Shown here piece after piece: positions 19,208 to 27,534 of a stretch of DNA of 64,000 nt. The stretch lies in NCBI GenBank assembly GCA_017616655.1, contig JAFZXU010000060.1, positions 1-64,000 on the forward strand, in the 5' to 3' direction. Positions within the stretch are counted from its first letter, which is position 1. The number at the start of each line of letters is the position of its first letter. The notes under the pieces were generated by a model. It was not told the DNA's origin. It saw only the letters and a program-made list of their open reading frames with translations, and ran no database searches. A program made the translations under genes and the position numbers. This DNA comes from Bacteroidales bacterium (GTDB lineage: Bacteria > Bacteroidota > Bacteroidia > Bacteroidales > UBA932).

Positions 19208-20569
19208 ATGCGTAAAATTCTCATTTTTGCAGCAATTATGCTGATGGCAGTTCCTTCCGCTTTTGCACAGAAGAATGCCAAGTACAACCAGTACGGCGTG
19301 GAGGTCAAATCCGATCGTCTGGACGTAGAGGCCCAGGACGGTATCCTCGTGATGGAATCTCCGACCAGCAAGTACAAACTATGGTTCGATACCCGTATCC
19401 AGGCTGATTTCGCCGGTTTCTTCGGCGCTCAGGAGTATGCAGATCCCATCGGATACGGCTCCAGCATCCGCCGCGCCCGTTTCGCAATCAAGGGCCAGCT
19501 GGACAACAACTGGTACGGTGAGTTCGATATGGACCTCGCAAACGGTCTGGTAGAGCTCAAGGACGCTATCGTCCGTTTCACCGGAATTCCTAACCTCGAA
19601 CTCCAGGCAGGTAACTTCAAGGAGAACTTCTCCATCCAGAGGAACACCACCTCCCGTTACCTCCAGTTCATGGAGCGTCCTATGGTCTGCTCCGCACTGG
19701 CTCCTTCCCGCCATCTCGGTGTGAACGCCAAGTATGCCAAAGGCCTGATCTGGGCTTCCGCAGGTATCTTCGAGCAGGTCGTAGCAGGTGAGGAGGAATG
19801 GACCCTTACCGCCGACAACAACAAGGACTTCGGCCGCGGCGCAGGTTACTCCGCTACCGGCAAGCTGGTCATCCGTCCTCTGTATAACATGAAGAACGCC
19901 AGCCTGCATATCGGCGGTGCAATCTCATACCGCACCCCCAAGGTCACCGACGACTCTTACGGCGCATACCGTGCAAGTTCACGCAACTCTACCAGCATCA
20001 ACCGCAAGAAGTACATCGACACCGACAACCTTCCCGGTTTCAACCACAACATCCTCTCCACCTTCGAGCTCGCAGGTCACTGGGGCGGTCTCCGCTATGA
20101 GGGCGCATACATCCGCAGCGACGTCTTCTTCAATGCAGACGCTGCAGATCCCGATCCCAAGCACTTCGACGGCTGGTATGCACAGGCAGGTTACCTGCTC
20201 TTCGGCGGTACCCAGCGTTATGACGCAAACGGCGGCAAGTACACCAAGGTGAACCGCGGACGCAGCTGGGGCGATGTAGAGCTCTGCGGACGCTACGAGT
20301 ACTGCAACCTCAACAGTGGCAGCGTCTTCGGCGGCAGCGCCGAGGCTTACACCGTAGGTCTTAACTTCTGGATGACCGAGAACGTCAAGATGCAGATCAA
20401 CTATCAGTACAACAACAACGACCGTTTCGCTAACGGCAAGGGCAAGCTCTTCATCGGAACCGACGCCAACGGCGCTCCCACCAAGGATTACACCAAGGCA
20501 GTCGAGGCTCCCGGCAAGGGCGGTGTCGATTACCACATGGTCGCATGCCGTTTCGAAATTGACTTCTAG
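19208..20569 (+). CDS. Porin_O_P-type (OprP-like) outer-membrane porin
   Basis: A 453-residue barrel with a signal peptide ending MAVPSAFAQ. The N-terminal YKLWFDTRIQADFAGFFG, the YGSSIRRARFAIKGQLDNNWYGEFDMDLANG segment and LQAGNFKENFSIQRNTTSRYLQFMERP are signatures of phosphate/polyphosphate-selective porins of the OprO/OprP group. The C-terminus CRFEIDF ends in an aromatic residue as barrels do. It lies 35 bases after the PiT-HTH gene and could be its regulatory target. Codon use is strongly biased to C-ending codons, suggesting high expression. Anion specificity is inferred. Confidence 0.85.
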   Translation: MRKILIFAAIMLMAVPSAFAQKNAKYNQYGVEVKSDRLDVEAQDGILVMESPTSKYKLWFDTRIQADFAGFFGAQEYADPIGYGSSIRRARFAIKGQLDNNWYGEFDMDLANGLVELKDAIVRFTGIPNLELQAGNFKENFSIQRNTTSRYLQFMERPMVCSALAPSRHLGVNAKYAKGLIWASAGIFEQVVAGEEEWTLTADNNKDFGRGAGYSATGKLVIRPLYNMKNASLHIGGAISYRTPKVTDDSYGAYRASSRNSTSINRKKYIDTDNLPGFNHNILSTFELAGHWGGLRYEGAYIRSDVFFNADAADPDPKHFDGWYAQAGYLLFGGTQRYDANGGKYTKVNRGRSWGDVELCGRYEYCNLNSGSVFGGSAEAYTVGLNFWMTENVKMQINYQYNNNDRFANGKGKLFIGTDANGAPTKDYTKAVEAPGKGGVDYHMVACRFEIDF

Positions 20570-20583
20570 AATACGGGACAGTT

Positions 20584-21411
20584 ATGAAAAAGGTATTATA
20601 TCTGGCAGCGGCGCTTCTCCTTACGGTGTTTGCGCTCGAGTCCTGCGTCAAGGACAACCTCTATCAGGGCAAGTGCTCTATAGAGTCGGTTAACTATGCA
20701 CCCAAGTTCGTGAACGAAGGCGATGCCGTAACTGTCACCGCGTTCATCACCTACATCGGCGGCGGTATTTCCGCTGACCTGGTTTACTCTGCAGGCGGCG
20801 GCGCTGAAGTGACGGTTCCTATGACCGGTGCCGAGATCGGCGGCGACTTTGTCGGCGTCATCCCCGCCCAGCCTTACGACTGCCCGGTTGAATTCAGGGT
20901 CGTAGCCAAGAACAAGGATGGCTTCACCGCTGAAAGCAAGGGCAAATATACCGTAGGCGACGTTCCCCAGGACTACACCAAGCTCCGCCTGAACGAACTC
21001 AACGGTAACGACAAGTTCATCGAGATCTACAACTTCGGCGACCAGAAGATCAAGCTCCAGGGTGTCTATATCCAAAAGGACGAAGGTCTCAACTGGACCG
21101 GCGACAATCGCGTGCTCGATCCGGGTGCATATCTGCTTCTCTATTCAGAGGACGTTATCGCTACCGATCATCCCGACTGGGATCCCGCACTGGTATTCAA
21201 TTCCGGCCTCTCCGCCAAGAAGAACGTCCGCATCCAGCTCTTCGACCCGAGCGGCAACAGCATCGACGACTTCAACATCCTCAAGCACCCCGGAAGCAAG
21301 GTATCCGGTTCTTACGGACGCAATGCAAACGGCAAGTGGTATGTACAGAAGACCGCTACCCCGGGCGCTGTCAACGTTGACGGTACCGACAGCATTGAAG
21401 AATGGTTCTAA
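20584..21411 (+). CDS. Lipoprotein with lamin-tail (LTD) domain
   Basis: A 275-residue lipoprotein (signal to Cys at about residue 21, ALESC). Residues ~30-125 look like an Ig-like beta domain; from about 135 a lamin-tail domain is clear: LRLNELNGNDKFIEIYNFGDQKIKLQGVYIQ, DPGAYLLLYSED, KNVRIQLFDPSGNSIDDFNI, GSYGRNANGKWYVQKTATPGAVN. LTD domains are found on secreted nucleases and phosphoesterases, often as binding modules; no catalytic domain is seen here. Operon with the porin (14 bases). Confidence 0.8.
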   Translation: MKKVLYLAAALLLTVFALESCVKDNLYQGKCSIESVNYAPKFVNEGDAVTVTAFITYIGGGISADLVYSAGGGAEVTVPMTGAEIGGDFVGVIPAQPYDCPVEFRVVAKNKDGFTAESKGKYTVGDVPQDYTKLRLNELNGNDKFIEIYNFGDQKIKLQGVYIQKDEGLNWTGDNRVLDPGAYLLLYSEDVIATDHPDWDPALVFNSGLSAKKNVRIQLFDPSGNSIDDFNILKHPGSKVSGSYGRNANGKWYVQKTATPGAVNVDGTDSIEEWF

Positions 21412-21430
21412 TCGGTAAAAATAAAAGATT

Positions 21431-22069
21431 ATGGCAGAACTCAAGATAGGTGAAGAAAGCAAGCCGCGCTTCGAATTCCGCAGCTTCGGACAGTGCTTCT
21501 GCGAGGCCCACAAGAGAATGGCCCGCCTCTCCGTCCCCGTGCCCGAGAAGGTATGGGAGCGTACCAGCGATGAGATCTACATCATCTCGGCCAAGAACGA
21601 CATCAACAACACCAAGATCCGCAACGGCAAGATGGACATCAAGACCTATGTGCAGACCGTGGACGGCTTCGAGCAGTGGAACCCCCTGATGAAGGGCGAG
21701 TTCCCCATCTCCCGCGAGGTGCTCGAAAAAGAGGTATTCCCCGCATTCATGGTGGAGATGCCCAAGCTCACCAAGGATACCTACACCTACGAGGAATTCA
21801 TCGCGATGGTGAAGGCAAATCCCGACCTGGCAGCCGTGCGCGTGCACAAGCAGCGCTTCGGATACATGGTCAACAACACCATCTGCGAGGTGGGCAACGT
21901 GCTCATCAACGGCGCGAAGGTGGTGACCATCAACTCCGAGTCGACCGAGATCGAGGATATCAAGAAAACTGTCGCTGACTGCGGCCTCGAGGGCGTTGAG
22001 AACATCAACTACCTGCAGGCTATCAAGCGCGTCATCGGCATGAGCGACAAACCCTTAGCAAACGAGTAG
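21431..22069 (+). CDS. CYTH-like protein of unknown function
   Basis: A 212-residue cytoplasmic protein that I do not recognise with certainty. Its middle (EIYIISAKNDINNTKIRNGKMDIKTYV, then GFEQWNPLMKGEFP) and end (AAVRVHKQRFGYMVNN, CEVGNVLINGAKVVTINSES, IEDIKKTVADCGL) have the strand/charge spacing of a CYTH triphosphate-tunnel fold. It lies two bases before a genuine CYTH gene, which strengthens the idea of a paired enzyme or heteromeric tunnel. No signal peptide. Highly charged and C-ending codon-biased like the porin. Confidence 0.55.
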   Translation: MAELKIGEESKPRFEFRSFGQCFCEAHKRMARLSVPVPEKVWERTSDEIYIISAKNDINNTKIRNGKMDIKTYVQTVDGFEQWNPLMKGEFPISREVLEKEVFPAFMVEMPKLTKDTYTYEEFIAMVKANPDLAAVRVHKQRFGYMVNNTICEVGNVLINGAKVVTINSESTEIEDIKKTVADCGLEGVENINYLQAIKRVIGMSDKPLANE

Positions 22070-22071
22070 CC

Positions 22072-22548
22072 ATGGCACAGGAAATCGAGAAAAAATTCTT
22101 GGTGAAGGGCGATTTCAAGCCCGAGGCATTCAAGGCTACCCGCATCACGCAGGGGTATCTCTCCAGCGTTCCCGAGCGCACCGTACGCATCCGCGTGAAG
22201 GGTGACAAGGGATTCATTACCGTCAAGGGCATCGGCAACGCCTCCGGCGCAGCCCGCTTCGAATGGGAGAAAGAAATTCCCGTCGAAGAGGTGAAGGCCC
22301 TTCTGGACCTGGCCGAGCCCGGCGTAATCGACAAGACCCGCTATCTTGTCAAGAACACCGACGGCAAGCACGTCTGGGAAGTCGACGAGTTCTACGGTGA
22401 CAACGACGGCCTCACCGTGGCCGAAGTCGAGCTTGCCGACGAGAACGAACCCTTCGACAAGCCCGCCTGGCTTGGCGAGGAGGTTACCGGCGATCCCAAG
22501 TACTTCAACTCAATGTTGATGAAAAACCCGTATAAGAACTGGAAGTAA
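22072..22548 (+). CDS. CYTH-domain triphosphatase
   Basis: A 158-residue CYTH-domain protein. The ExExK-type motif is EIEKKFLV at residues 4-11, followed by the basic strands TVRIRVKGDKGFITVKG, ARFEWEKEIP, and the acidic VAEVELADENEPF. The family hydrolyses tripolyphosphate or nucleoside triphosphates inside an 8-stranded tunnel. Substrate cannot be read. Placed between the CYTH-like protein and a propeller lipoprotein, with two-base gaps on each side, so all three are one translation unit. Confidence 0.9.
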   Translation: MAQEIEKKFLVKGDFKPEAFKATRITQGYLSSVPERTVRIRVKGDKGFITVKGIGNASGAARFEWEKEIPVEEVKALLDLAEPGVIDKTRYLVKNTDGKHVWEVDEFYGDNDGLTVAEVELADENEPFDKPAWLGEEVTGDPKYFNSMLMKNPYKNWK

Positions 22549-22550
22549 CA

Positions 22551-23333
22551 ATGAAGAAATTACTGTTTTTACTCTTAGTCCCGTTTTTGATGTACTCTTG
22601 CGTCGAAGACTCATTCGCACCCGAATACGCAAGGCCTGTGGCTGACTCCGACGTTACAGTCTGGAGTATGGGCATCCCGGATTTCTCCGGTGTCGTCCTC
22701 AGCTTCGACAAGACCTTCCTTTGGGGCCTGAGCAACTCCGAGGGTATCTACAAACTGGACTTCAATGGCAATATCATCGAGCATACCATGGAAATCAACA
22801 ACGATTTCGAAGGTATGACGATCGACCGTACCAACGGCAATATCTACCTGGTTGAAGAGACCTACGTTGCAAACAACCACAACTCGAACACCATTTACCA
22901 ATTCCTGCCTGCGACCAAGGAACTCAAGCTGATATTCCAGGTCGACATTCCCAACAGCACGGATAACAAGGGTCTCGAGGGTATCGCAGTCGTTGGCGAC
23001 GAACTCTGGGTAGGCAACCAGGACGATCCCAAGATTGTCATGAAGTACAGCTTGGCCACGAAGAAGATTACCGGAAGCGTGACGCTGCCCTGGGCCGGAT
23101 TCATCAACGACCTGGCCTACGATCCCGATGACGGCACCCTCTGGATGTCCGACACCGAGAAGGACCGCCTCGTGAACTTCAGGAAGGATGGCTCCATCGT
23201 AAAGACATTTGCAACCAAGACCTTCATCAGCAAGCCCGAGGGCGTCGCTCTTGACAAGGACCGCAATTGCATCTGGCTGAGCTGCGACGCCACCGGCCAG
23301 CTCGCAAGGATGAAGTACAACTTCAAAAAATAA
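22551..23333 (+). CDS. SdiA-regulated-type beta-propeller lipoprotein
   Basis: A 260-residue lipoprotein (signal MKKLLFLLLVPFLMYSC). The body is a beta-propeller with repeated blades: SGVVLSFDKTFLWGLSNSEGIYKLDFNGN, NDFEGMTIDRTNGNIYLVEE, NKGLEGIAVVGDELWVGNQDDP, INDLAYDPDDGTLWMSDTEKDRL, SKPEGVALDKDRNCIWLSCD. This is the SdiA-regulated/esterase-like-phytase type of fold, of unproven activity. Last gene of the porin-CYTH unit, followed by a strong terminator. Confidence 0.75.
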   Translation: MKKLLFLLLVPFLMYSCVEDSFAPEYARPVADSDVTVWSMGIPDFSGVVLSFDKTFLWGLSNSEGIYKLDFNGNIIEHTMEINNDFEGMTIDRTNGNIYLVEETYVANNHNSNTIYQFLPATKELKLIFQVDIPNSTDNKGLEGIAVVGDELWVGNQDDPKIVMKYSLATKKITGSVTLPWAGFINDLAYDPDDGTLWMSDTEKDRLVNFRKDGSIVKTFATKTFISKPEGVALDKDRNCIWLSCDATGQLARMKYNFKK

Positions 23334-23356
23334 CCGGAAGGTTCGATCATTTCTTG

Positions 23357-23389
23357 AACCCGGCGGGGGACCGCCCCGCCGGGTTTTTT
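23357..23389 (+). terminator. Strong intrinsic terminator
   Basis: CCCGGCGGGG (23359-23368) pairs with CCCCGCCGGG (23374-23383), flanked by AA/TT, then six T. Confidence 0.95.
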
Positions 23390-23405
23390 ATTAAAACGGA
23401 AAACA

Positions 23406-25016
23406 ATGGCAACGGATAAGACAGATATGGCGGCTCAGCAGTTTGACCCGCTGGATATGAACAATTACAAGATCGAGAAGCTGCCCAAGATGCAGAAATC
23501 CAAATTCGAGATCTGGATGGCGCGTCTCGGCGGCCCGCTGGCGATACTCGCCTTCGTGTGGATATGCTGGTTCTGCCACATAGGATTTCTCGACAACCTC
23601 GATACCGGCACCCTGGCGGCCTCGGCGCAGAAACGCCTCGACGCACTGGGCCTTGACGGCTTTATCCGTGCCAATTACGCCATGCTGGCCATTTTCGTGG
23701 CCAGCCTCATACTCTGGATGACTGAGGCCATACCCAATTACCTGACCTCCCTCATCCTCATCCTCTTCGTGGTGCTCTTCAACGTCACCACGCAGAAAGA
23801 GGCGCTGGCGCAGCTGGGACACCCCGTGATGTGGCTGAATATCCTGAGCTTCGTCCTCGCCTCGATGCTGGTCAAGACGCAGTTCGCCAAGCGACTCGCC
23901 CTGGCATTCGTCATAAAATTCGGCAAGAACGCCAAAAGCGTGCTGTGGAGTTTCCTGATAATCAACCTGATACTGTCGGCCTTCATTTCTGCCACCACGG
24001 TCAAGGCCACTATCATGCTCCCTATCTTCATGGTCATCTGCGCCATCTACGGAGCCTCCAACGGCAAGCGCAACAACTTCGGTCGTAATCTCGTGATACA
24101 GAACCTCTTCCAGGTGAATATCGGCGCCAACGCCTTCTACACCGGAAGCGGCGCGCACCTGCTTGCAATCTCCCTGATCGCCGGCTTCCTCGGCTCCTGC
24201 AGCTTCGGCTACAAGGAGTGGCTGGTGGCCGTCGGCCCCATGAGCGTCATCATTCTCGTGGTAGGCCTCCTGCTGGGAATGTATGTCTTCTTCCCGATGA
24301 AGAAGGAGGAGCAGAAGCCGCAGATCGAGGGCGGAATCGACCGCCTGAAGGCCGAACTCGAATCGATGGGCAAGATGAGCCTCCAGGAGTGGAAGGCGGT
24401 AGGCATCTTCGTGCTGGTGCTCTTCCTCTGGGTCACCAAGGGAACCTTCCACAATATAGATGAAACCATAGTGGCGCTGCTCGGCGCCTGCATCGCCCTG
24501 GTGCCCGGCATCGGTGTCGTCAAGTGGAACGACGTGGACATCCCCTGGCACCTGATGCTCTTCTCGGCCGGCGCATATACCCTCGGAAGCGGCCTGAACG
24601 CCACCGACCTTCCCAACACGATGGTCAATGCGGCCTTCGACTCGATGGGAATCACCGCCGACACCCCCTTCTGGGTGCTCTATGTGATTTTGACCTTCCT
24701 TATGATGTATTCCGGCCTCGTATTCCAGAGCAAGACCATCCGCACGATGGTATTCGTGCCGATCGCTCTCGGCGTCGAGGCGCGTTTCAAATTCCCTCCC
24801 ATGAGCCTCGCCCTTCCCGTGTCGATGCTCATCGAGCACTGCTACGTGCTGCCGTTCAACAGCAAGCCCGCAGCACTGCTCTATAACACCAACCAGTACA
24901 GCCAGACCGACGCCTTCAAGTTCGGAATCACTATGATGACTTTCTCCTGGCTGCTTATCCTGCTTTTCGGACAGACGATCCTGAAGTGGCTCAGCATTAC
25001 CCCCGGACTCTTTTAA
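23406..25016 (+). CDS. DASS/SLC13-family anion transporter
   Basis: A 536-residue inner-membrane symporter with about 11-12 helices. Family features: WMTEAIPNYLTSLILILFVVLF, the hairpin region LSAFISATTVKATIMLPIFM with a Ser-Ala-Thr pattern, and VLPFNSKPAALLYNTNQYSQTDAFKFG near the C-terminus, matching the second Ser/Asn-Thr sodium-site repeat. Relatives carry dicarboxylates, sulfate or phosphate; the surrounding genes suggest phosphate but that is inference. A long hydrophilic N-terminus (about 45 residues) precedes the first helix. Lies after a terminator with no evident promoter. Confidence 0.85.
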   Translation: MATDKTDMAAQQFDPLDMNNYKIEKLPKMQKSKFEIWMARLGGPLAILAFVWICWFCHIGFLDNLDTGTLAASAQKRLDALGLDGFIRANYAMLAIFVASLILWMTEAIPNYLTSLILILFVVLFNVTTQKEALAQLGHPVMWLNILSFVLASMLVKTQFAKRLALAFVIKFGKNAKSVLWSFLIINLILSAFISATTVKATIMLPIFMVICAIYGASNGKRNNFGRNLVIQNLFQVNIGANAFYTGSGAHLLAISLIAGFLGSCSFGYKEWLVAVGPMSVIILVVGLLLGMYVFFPMKKEEQKPQIEGGIDRLKAELESMGKMSLQEWKAVGIFVLVLFLWVTKGTFHNIDETIVALLGACIALVPGIGVVKWNDVDIPWHLMLFSAGAYTLGSGLNATDLPNTMVNAAFDSMGITADTPFWVLYVILTFLMMYSGLVFQSKTIRTMVFVPIALGVEARFKFPPMSLALPVSMLIEHCYVLPFNSKPAALLYNTNQYSQTDAFKFGITMMTFSWLLILLFGQTILKWLSITPGLF

Positions 25017-25022
25017 TTTGAC

Positions 25023-25030
25023 TATATTTG
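25023..25030 (+). promoter_or_regulatory. -7 box TATATTTG directly before mgtC
   Basis: Only four bases separate this box from the ATG at 25035, so a transcript starting here would be leaderless or nearly so. Confidence 0.45.
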
Positions 25031-25034
25031 CATT

Positions 25035-25661
25035 ATGACAATAGAATGGAACTTGATACTCCGGCTTTTCATCGCCGGCCTGCTCGGAGGACTCGTCGGT
25101 TTTGAACGGGAATTCCGCGCAAAGGAGGCGGGTCTGCGTACCCACTTCGTAGTCGCTCTCGGCAGCGCACTCTTTATGATAATCTCGCAGCATGCCTTCC
25201 CGGGAATGCAGCACGATGCGGCCCGGGTTGCCGCCCAGGTTGTCTCCGGCATCGGTTTCCTCGGCGCGGGAGTCATCATTTTCCAGAAGAACGTCATCCG
25301 CGGTGTCACCACCGCCGCAGGCCTCTGGGTAGTCGCAGCCATCGGCCTTGCAGCAGGAGCGGGAATGTATGCCGTCTCCATCGCGGCGAGCTTGATGACC
25401 CTTATCTGCCTGGAGGCGATGCATTTCATCCACCTGCGCCACGGCGAGAAGGTGGTCAGCATCACGGTCGCCACCGACAGGCCCGAATCGGTCCTGGACA
25501 TACTCGATTCGCTCAAGAAAGCCAATGTCAACGTGGAGTCCTATTCCCTGCAGGAGGGACAGATCCAGATGACCCTCAGGCTTAGGATCCTGGATTACGA
25601 AAAGAAACTCCGCACCGTTTTCAATATGTTGGAAGGCGCCAAGATTGAGAGTCTGTCCTGA
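25035..25661 (+). CDS. MgtC/SapB-family membrane protein
   Basis: A 208-residue inner-membrane protein. Four to five helices fill residues 5-135 with family motifs LLGGLVGFEREFRAKEAGLRTH and GIGFLGAGVIIF, GVTTAAGLWVVAAIGLAAGAG; an ACT-like cytoplasmic tail follows (about 145-208). MgtC affects growth under low magnesium, ATP levels and, in Salmonella, phosphate uptake. That link fits the preceding phosphate-themed genes. Confidence 0.9.
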   Translation: MTIEWNLILRLFIAGLLGGLVGFEREFRAKEAGLRTHFVVALGSALFMIISQHAFPGMQHDAARVAAQVVSGIGFLGAGVIIFQKNVIRGVTTAAGLWVVAAIGLAAGAGMYAVSIAASLMTLICLEAMHFIHLRHGEKVVSITVATDRPESVLDILDSLKKANVNVESYSLQEGQIQMTLRLRILDYEKKLRTVFNMLEGAKIESLS

Positions 25662-25682
25662 CGGATTCTCGTAAGTTTTTAT

Positions 25683-25690
25683 TATATTTG
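25683..25690 (+). promoter_or_regulatory. -7 box TATATTTG of the small-gene/fimbrillin-like operon
   Basis: TATATTTG immediately before the mgtC terminator hairpin. A transcript starting about seven bases downstream would begin inside the hairpin and therefore could not form it, so the promoter escapes the terminator. Confidence 0.5.
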
Positions 25691-25720
25691 CGGATACTGC
25701 ATGGTATCCGCAATTTTTTT
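25690..25720 (+). terminator. Terminator of mgtC overlapping the next promoter
   Basis: GCGGATAC (25690-25697) pairs with GTATCCGC (25704-25711), then AATTTTTTT. Confidence 0.85.
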
Positions 25721-25724
25721 AGAT

Positions 25725-25862
25725 ATGCCTACGAATATCAAACAACCCTATTCTCCGCCTCTTGCGGAGTTGTGGACAGTGGCTTCGGCTGCATTTATCT
25801 GCACAAGTCCCGACGATGGAGGCATTGAAGGGATAGGTTTCACCGACTGGGAATTAATCTGA
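25725..25862 (+). CDS. Small 45-residue protein preceding the fimbrillin-like lipoprotein
   Basis: An ATG at 25725 opens a 45-codon frame ending TGA at 25860-25862. The protein reads MPTNIKQPYSPPLAELW, then TVASAAFICTSPDDGG, then IEGIGFTDWELI. It has no signal peptide. The pattern of a Pro-rich start, a V/I-C-xS core and an acidic, Gly-rich, Trp-containing tail resembles the very short proteins encoded just before surface lipoproteins in Prevotella and relatives; that likeness is from memory. It sits between a promoter/terminator junction and a lipoprotein start 11 bases after its stop, in the position of a leader gene. Its role is unknown. Confidence 0.6.
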   Translation: MPTNIKQPYSPPLAELWTVASAAFICTSPDDGGIEGIGFTDWELI

Positions 25863-25873
25863 GGGAGTCTGCC

Positions 25874-27508
25874 ATGAAAAAGATCATTCCATTGTTTGCA
25901 CTGGCGGCGCTTTTCTCAGCCGCACTGGGCTCCTGCACCGTCGTGGAGCCCGTGGACCGACCCGATGAAAAGGGCGGCAATATACTGCTGACTGCCTCCC
26001 TCGAGGATGCCGGGGGGACCCGTACGGAAGTCTCCGGCACCAAGGTGCTCTGGAGTCCCGAAGATGTCATAAGCGTTTTCTACAAGTTTAATTTCGATAC
26101 TGTGGAGCCCTTCTACAATACTGCGACGGAGCCCTCCGAAACGACGGATTTCACCGGATACCTCTCCGGATTGACCGGTACCGCTCTCGACGGGAAGAAC
26201 TGGCTTGCCGCAATTTATCCTTACAACGAAACATATAATTTCTTCAGCCAGGATTTATTCGGGCCGGGGCAGCCGGGCGTCGAACTGAGGGTTCCCCCGT
26301 TCCAGAAGGCGGTTGCCGGTTCTTTCGACCCGGCTTCCTTCCCCTCCGTCGCCATCACTAAAGACACGCATCTCAAGTTTTACAATGTTGCGGGAGGCCT
26401 GGCTCTCCGTTTTTCGGAGGGTTGCCAGAACTTTGGCTCGGTATATATAAAGTCCAACGCCGGCGAATCGCTGAGCGGTTCAGGGTGGATTCCGCTTGAC
26501 AATCCCCGGGAACCGGCATTCTCCGGCCTTTATCACGCCATATTTAATAATTATGCGGTACTTGAACCGCCTGCAGGAGGGTTCCAGCCGGGTGTCGAAT
26601 ATCTGCTGTCCGCCATTCCGGCCGACTTGCGTTACGGCTTCACAATCAGGTTTACGCGCCAGAGTGACTCGAAAGTCGCCGTCAGGAAGTTCACGAAGCC
26701 CCAGGTGATACGCCGCTCCGTTTTCGCACGTATCTCCGGTTTCGATTCCGACCTCCAATGGGTGGAAGAGCGGTCGGATGACAGGACCGAACTCATAACC
26801 GGGCAGTGGAAGGATGCCCAGGGCAATATTTATGACTTCAACAAGACTCTGAGAGGCTGCATCGTCAGGTGCACCGTCGACGATCCCTCGTTCATGTTCG
26901 CAACCAGCCAGGAATTCACCTCTGCAACCCAGGTTTCCGTATTCGGAGATATCGAGGTGAAGAAGGGAAATACAACCTATGTCACCTTCATCGAGTTGTC
27001 CGGCAATCGCGGAAAGCTCTATGTGAACGGTGACGGCCTCGGTCCGGCAGACGTCCGTGAAGTGACCGCCGTAAATCCTCCCATTGCCTTGACGCCCAAG
27101 GATATAGCTCTCCTGATTGATGATGTCAGGTATCGGGTGCAGTCCAATAATGAAAATGACTTCGCAAAGTTCAGGAAGATTGCCGACGACAACGGCGGAG
27201 GACTTCCCGTCATCTATATCGATGCCTATGGCACTGCCTCCGACTTCGCCGGAACCGATGTCGCAGGAAAGGTGGCGATAGTCAACCGCGGCGAAATCAC
27301 CTTCGAGGAGAAGGCCCTGAATGCGCAGAAAGCGGGGGCCATAGGGATCCTTTTCGTCAACAATGCGGAGGGCGTACTCTATCCTGCACTGGGCTCAGCG
27401 GCGATTCCCGGCGCCATACTGCCGATGGAAATCAAGTCGCATCTTCCCGGCAAGACCTGGCTGCAATGCACCCTGCCCGCCTCAGTTGCCGGAACGTATA
27501 TTTTCTGA
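25874..27508 (+). CDS. Fimbrillin-like lipoprotein with C-terminal PA domain
   Basis: A 544-residue lipoprotein (signal to LGSC at about residue 21). The N-terminal half has the fimbrillin-family pattern: GGTRTEVSGTKVLWSPEDVISVF, WLAAIYPYNETYNF, LKFYNVAGGLALRFSEG, SIPADLRYGF-like strands, up to about residue 290. The C-terminal part holds a protease-associated-type domain (about 430-544) with VAGKVAIVNRGEITFEEKALNAQKAGAIGILFVNNAEG. PA domains bind peptides or cap proteases; no catalytic domain is present. Good GAGGGAG ribosome site at 25861. Likely surface-exposed. Confidence 0.75.
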   Translation: MKKIIPLFALAALFSAALGSCTVVEPVDRPDEKGGNILLTASLEDAGGTRTEVSGTKVLWSPEDVISVFYKFNFDTVEPFYNTATEPSETTDFTGYLSGLTGTALDGKNWLAAIYPYNETYNFFSQDLFGPGQPGVELRVPPFQKAVAGSFDPASFPSVAITKDTHLKFYNVAGGLALRFSEGCQNFGSVYIKSNAGESLSGSGWIPLDNPREPAFSGLYHAIFNNYAVLEPPAGGFQPGVEYLLSAIPADLRYGFTIRFTRQSDSKVAVRKFTKPQVIRRSVFARISGFDSDLQWVEERSDDRTELITGQWKDAQGNIYDFNKTLRGCIVRCTVDDPSFMFATSQEFTSATQVSVFGDIEVKKGNTTYVTFIELSGNRGKLYVNGDGLGPADVREVTAVNPPIALTPKDIALLIDDVRYRVQSNNENDFAKFRKIADDNGGGLPVIYIDAYGTASDFAGTDVAGKVAIVNRGEITFEEKALNAQKAGAIGILFVNNAEGVLYPALGSAAIPGAILPMEIKSHLPGKTWLQCTLPASVAGTYIF

Positions 27509-27534
27509 TAAGTACTTAACCAATTCACAATACT

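Noticed and set aside
23391..25442. Minus-strand open frame of about 680 codons across the DASS and mgtC genes
   Set aside because: His/Gly/Glu-rich nonsense protein that spans two well-supported genes on the other strand.
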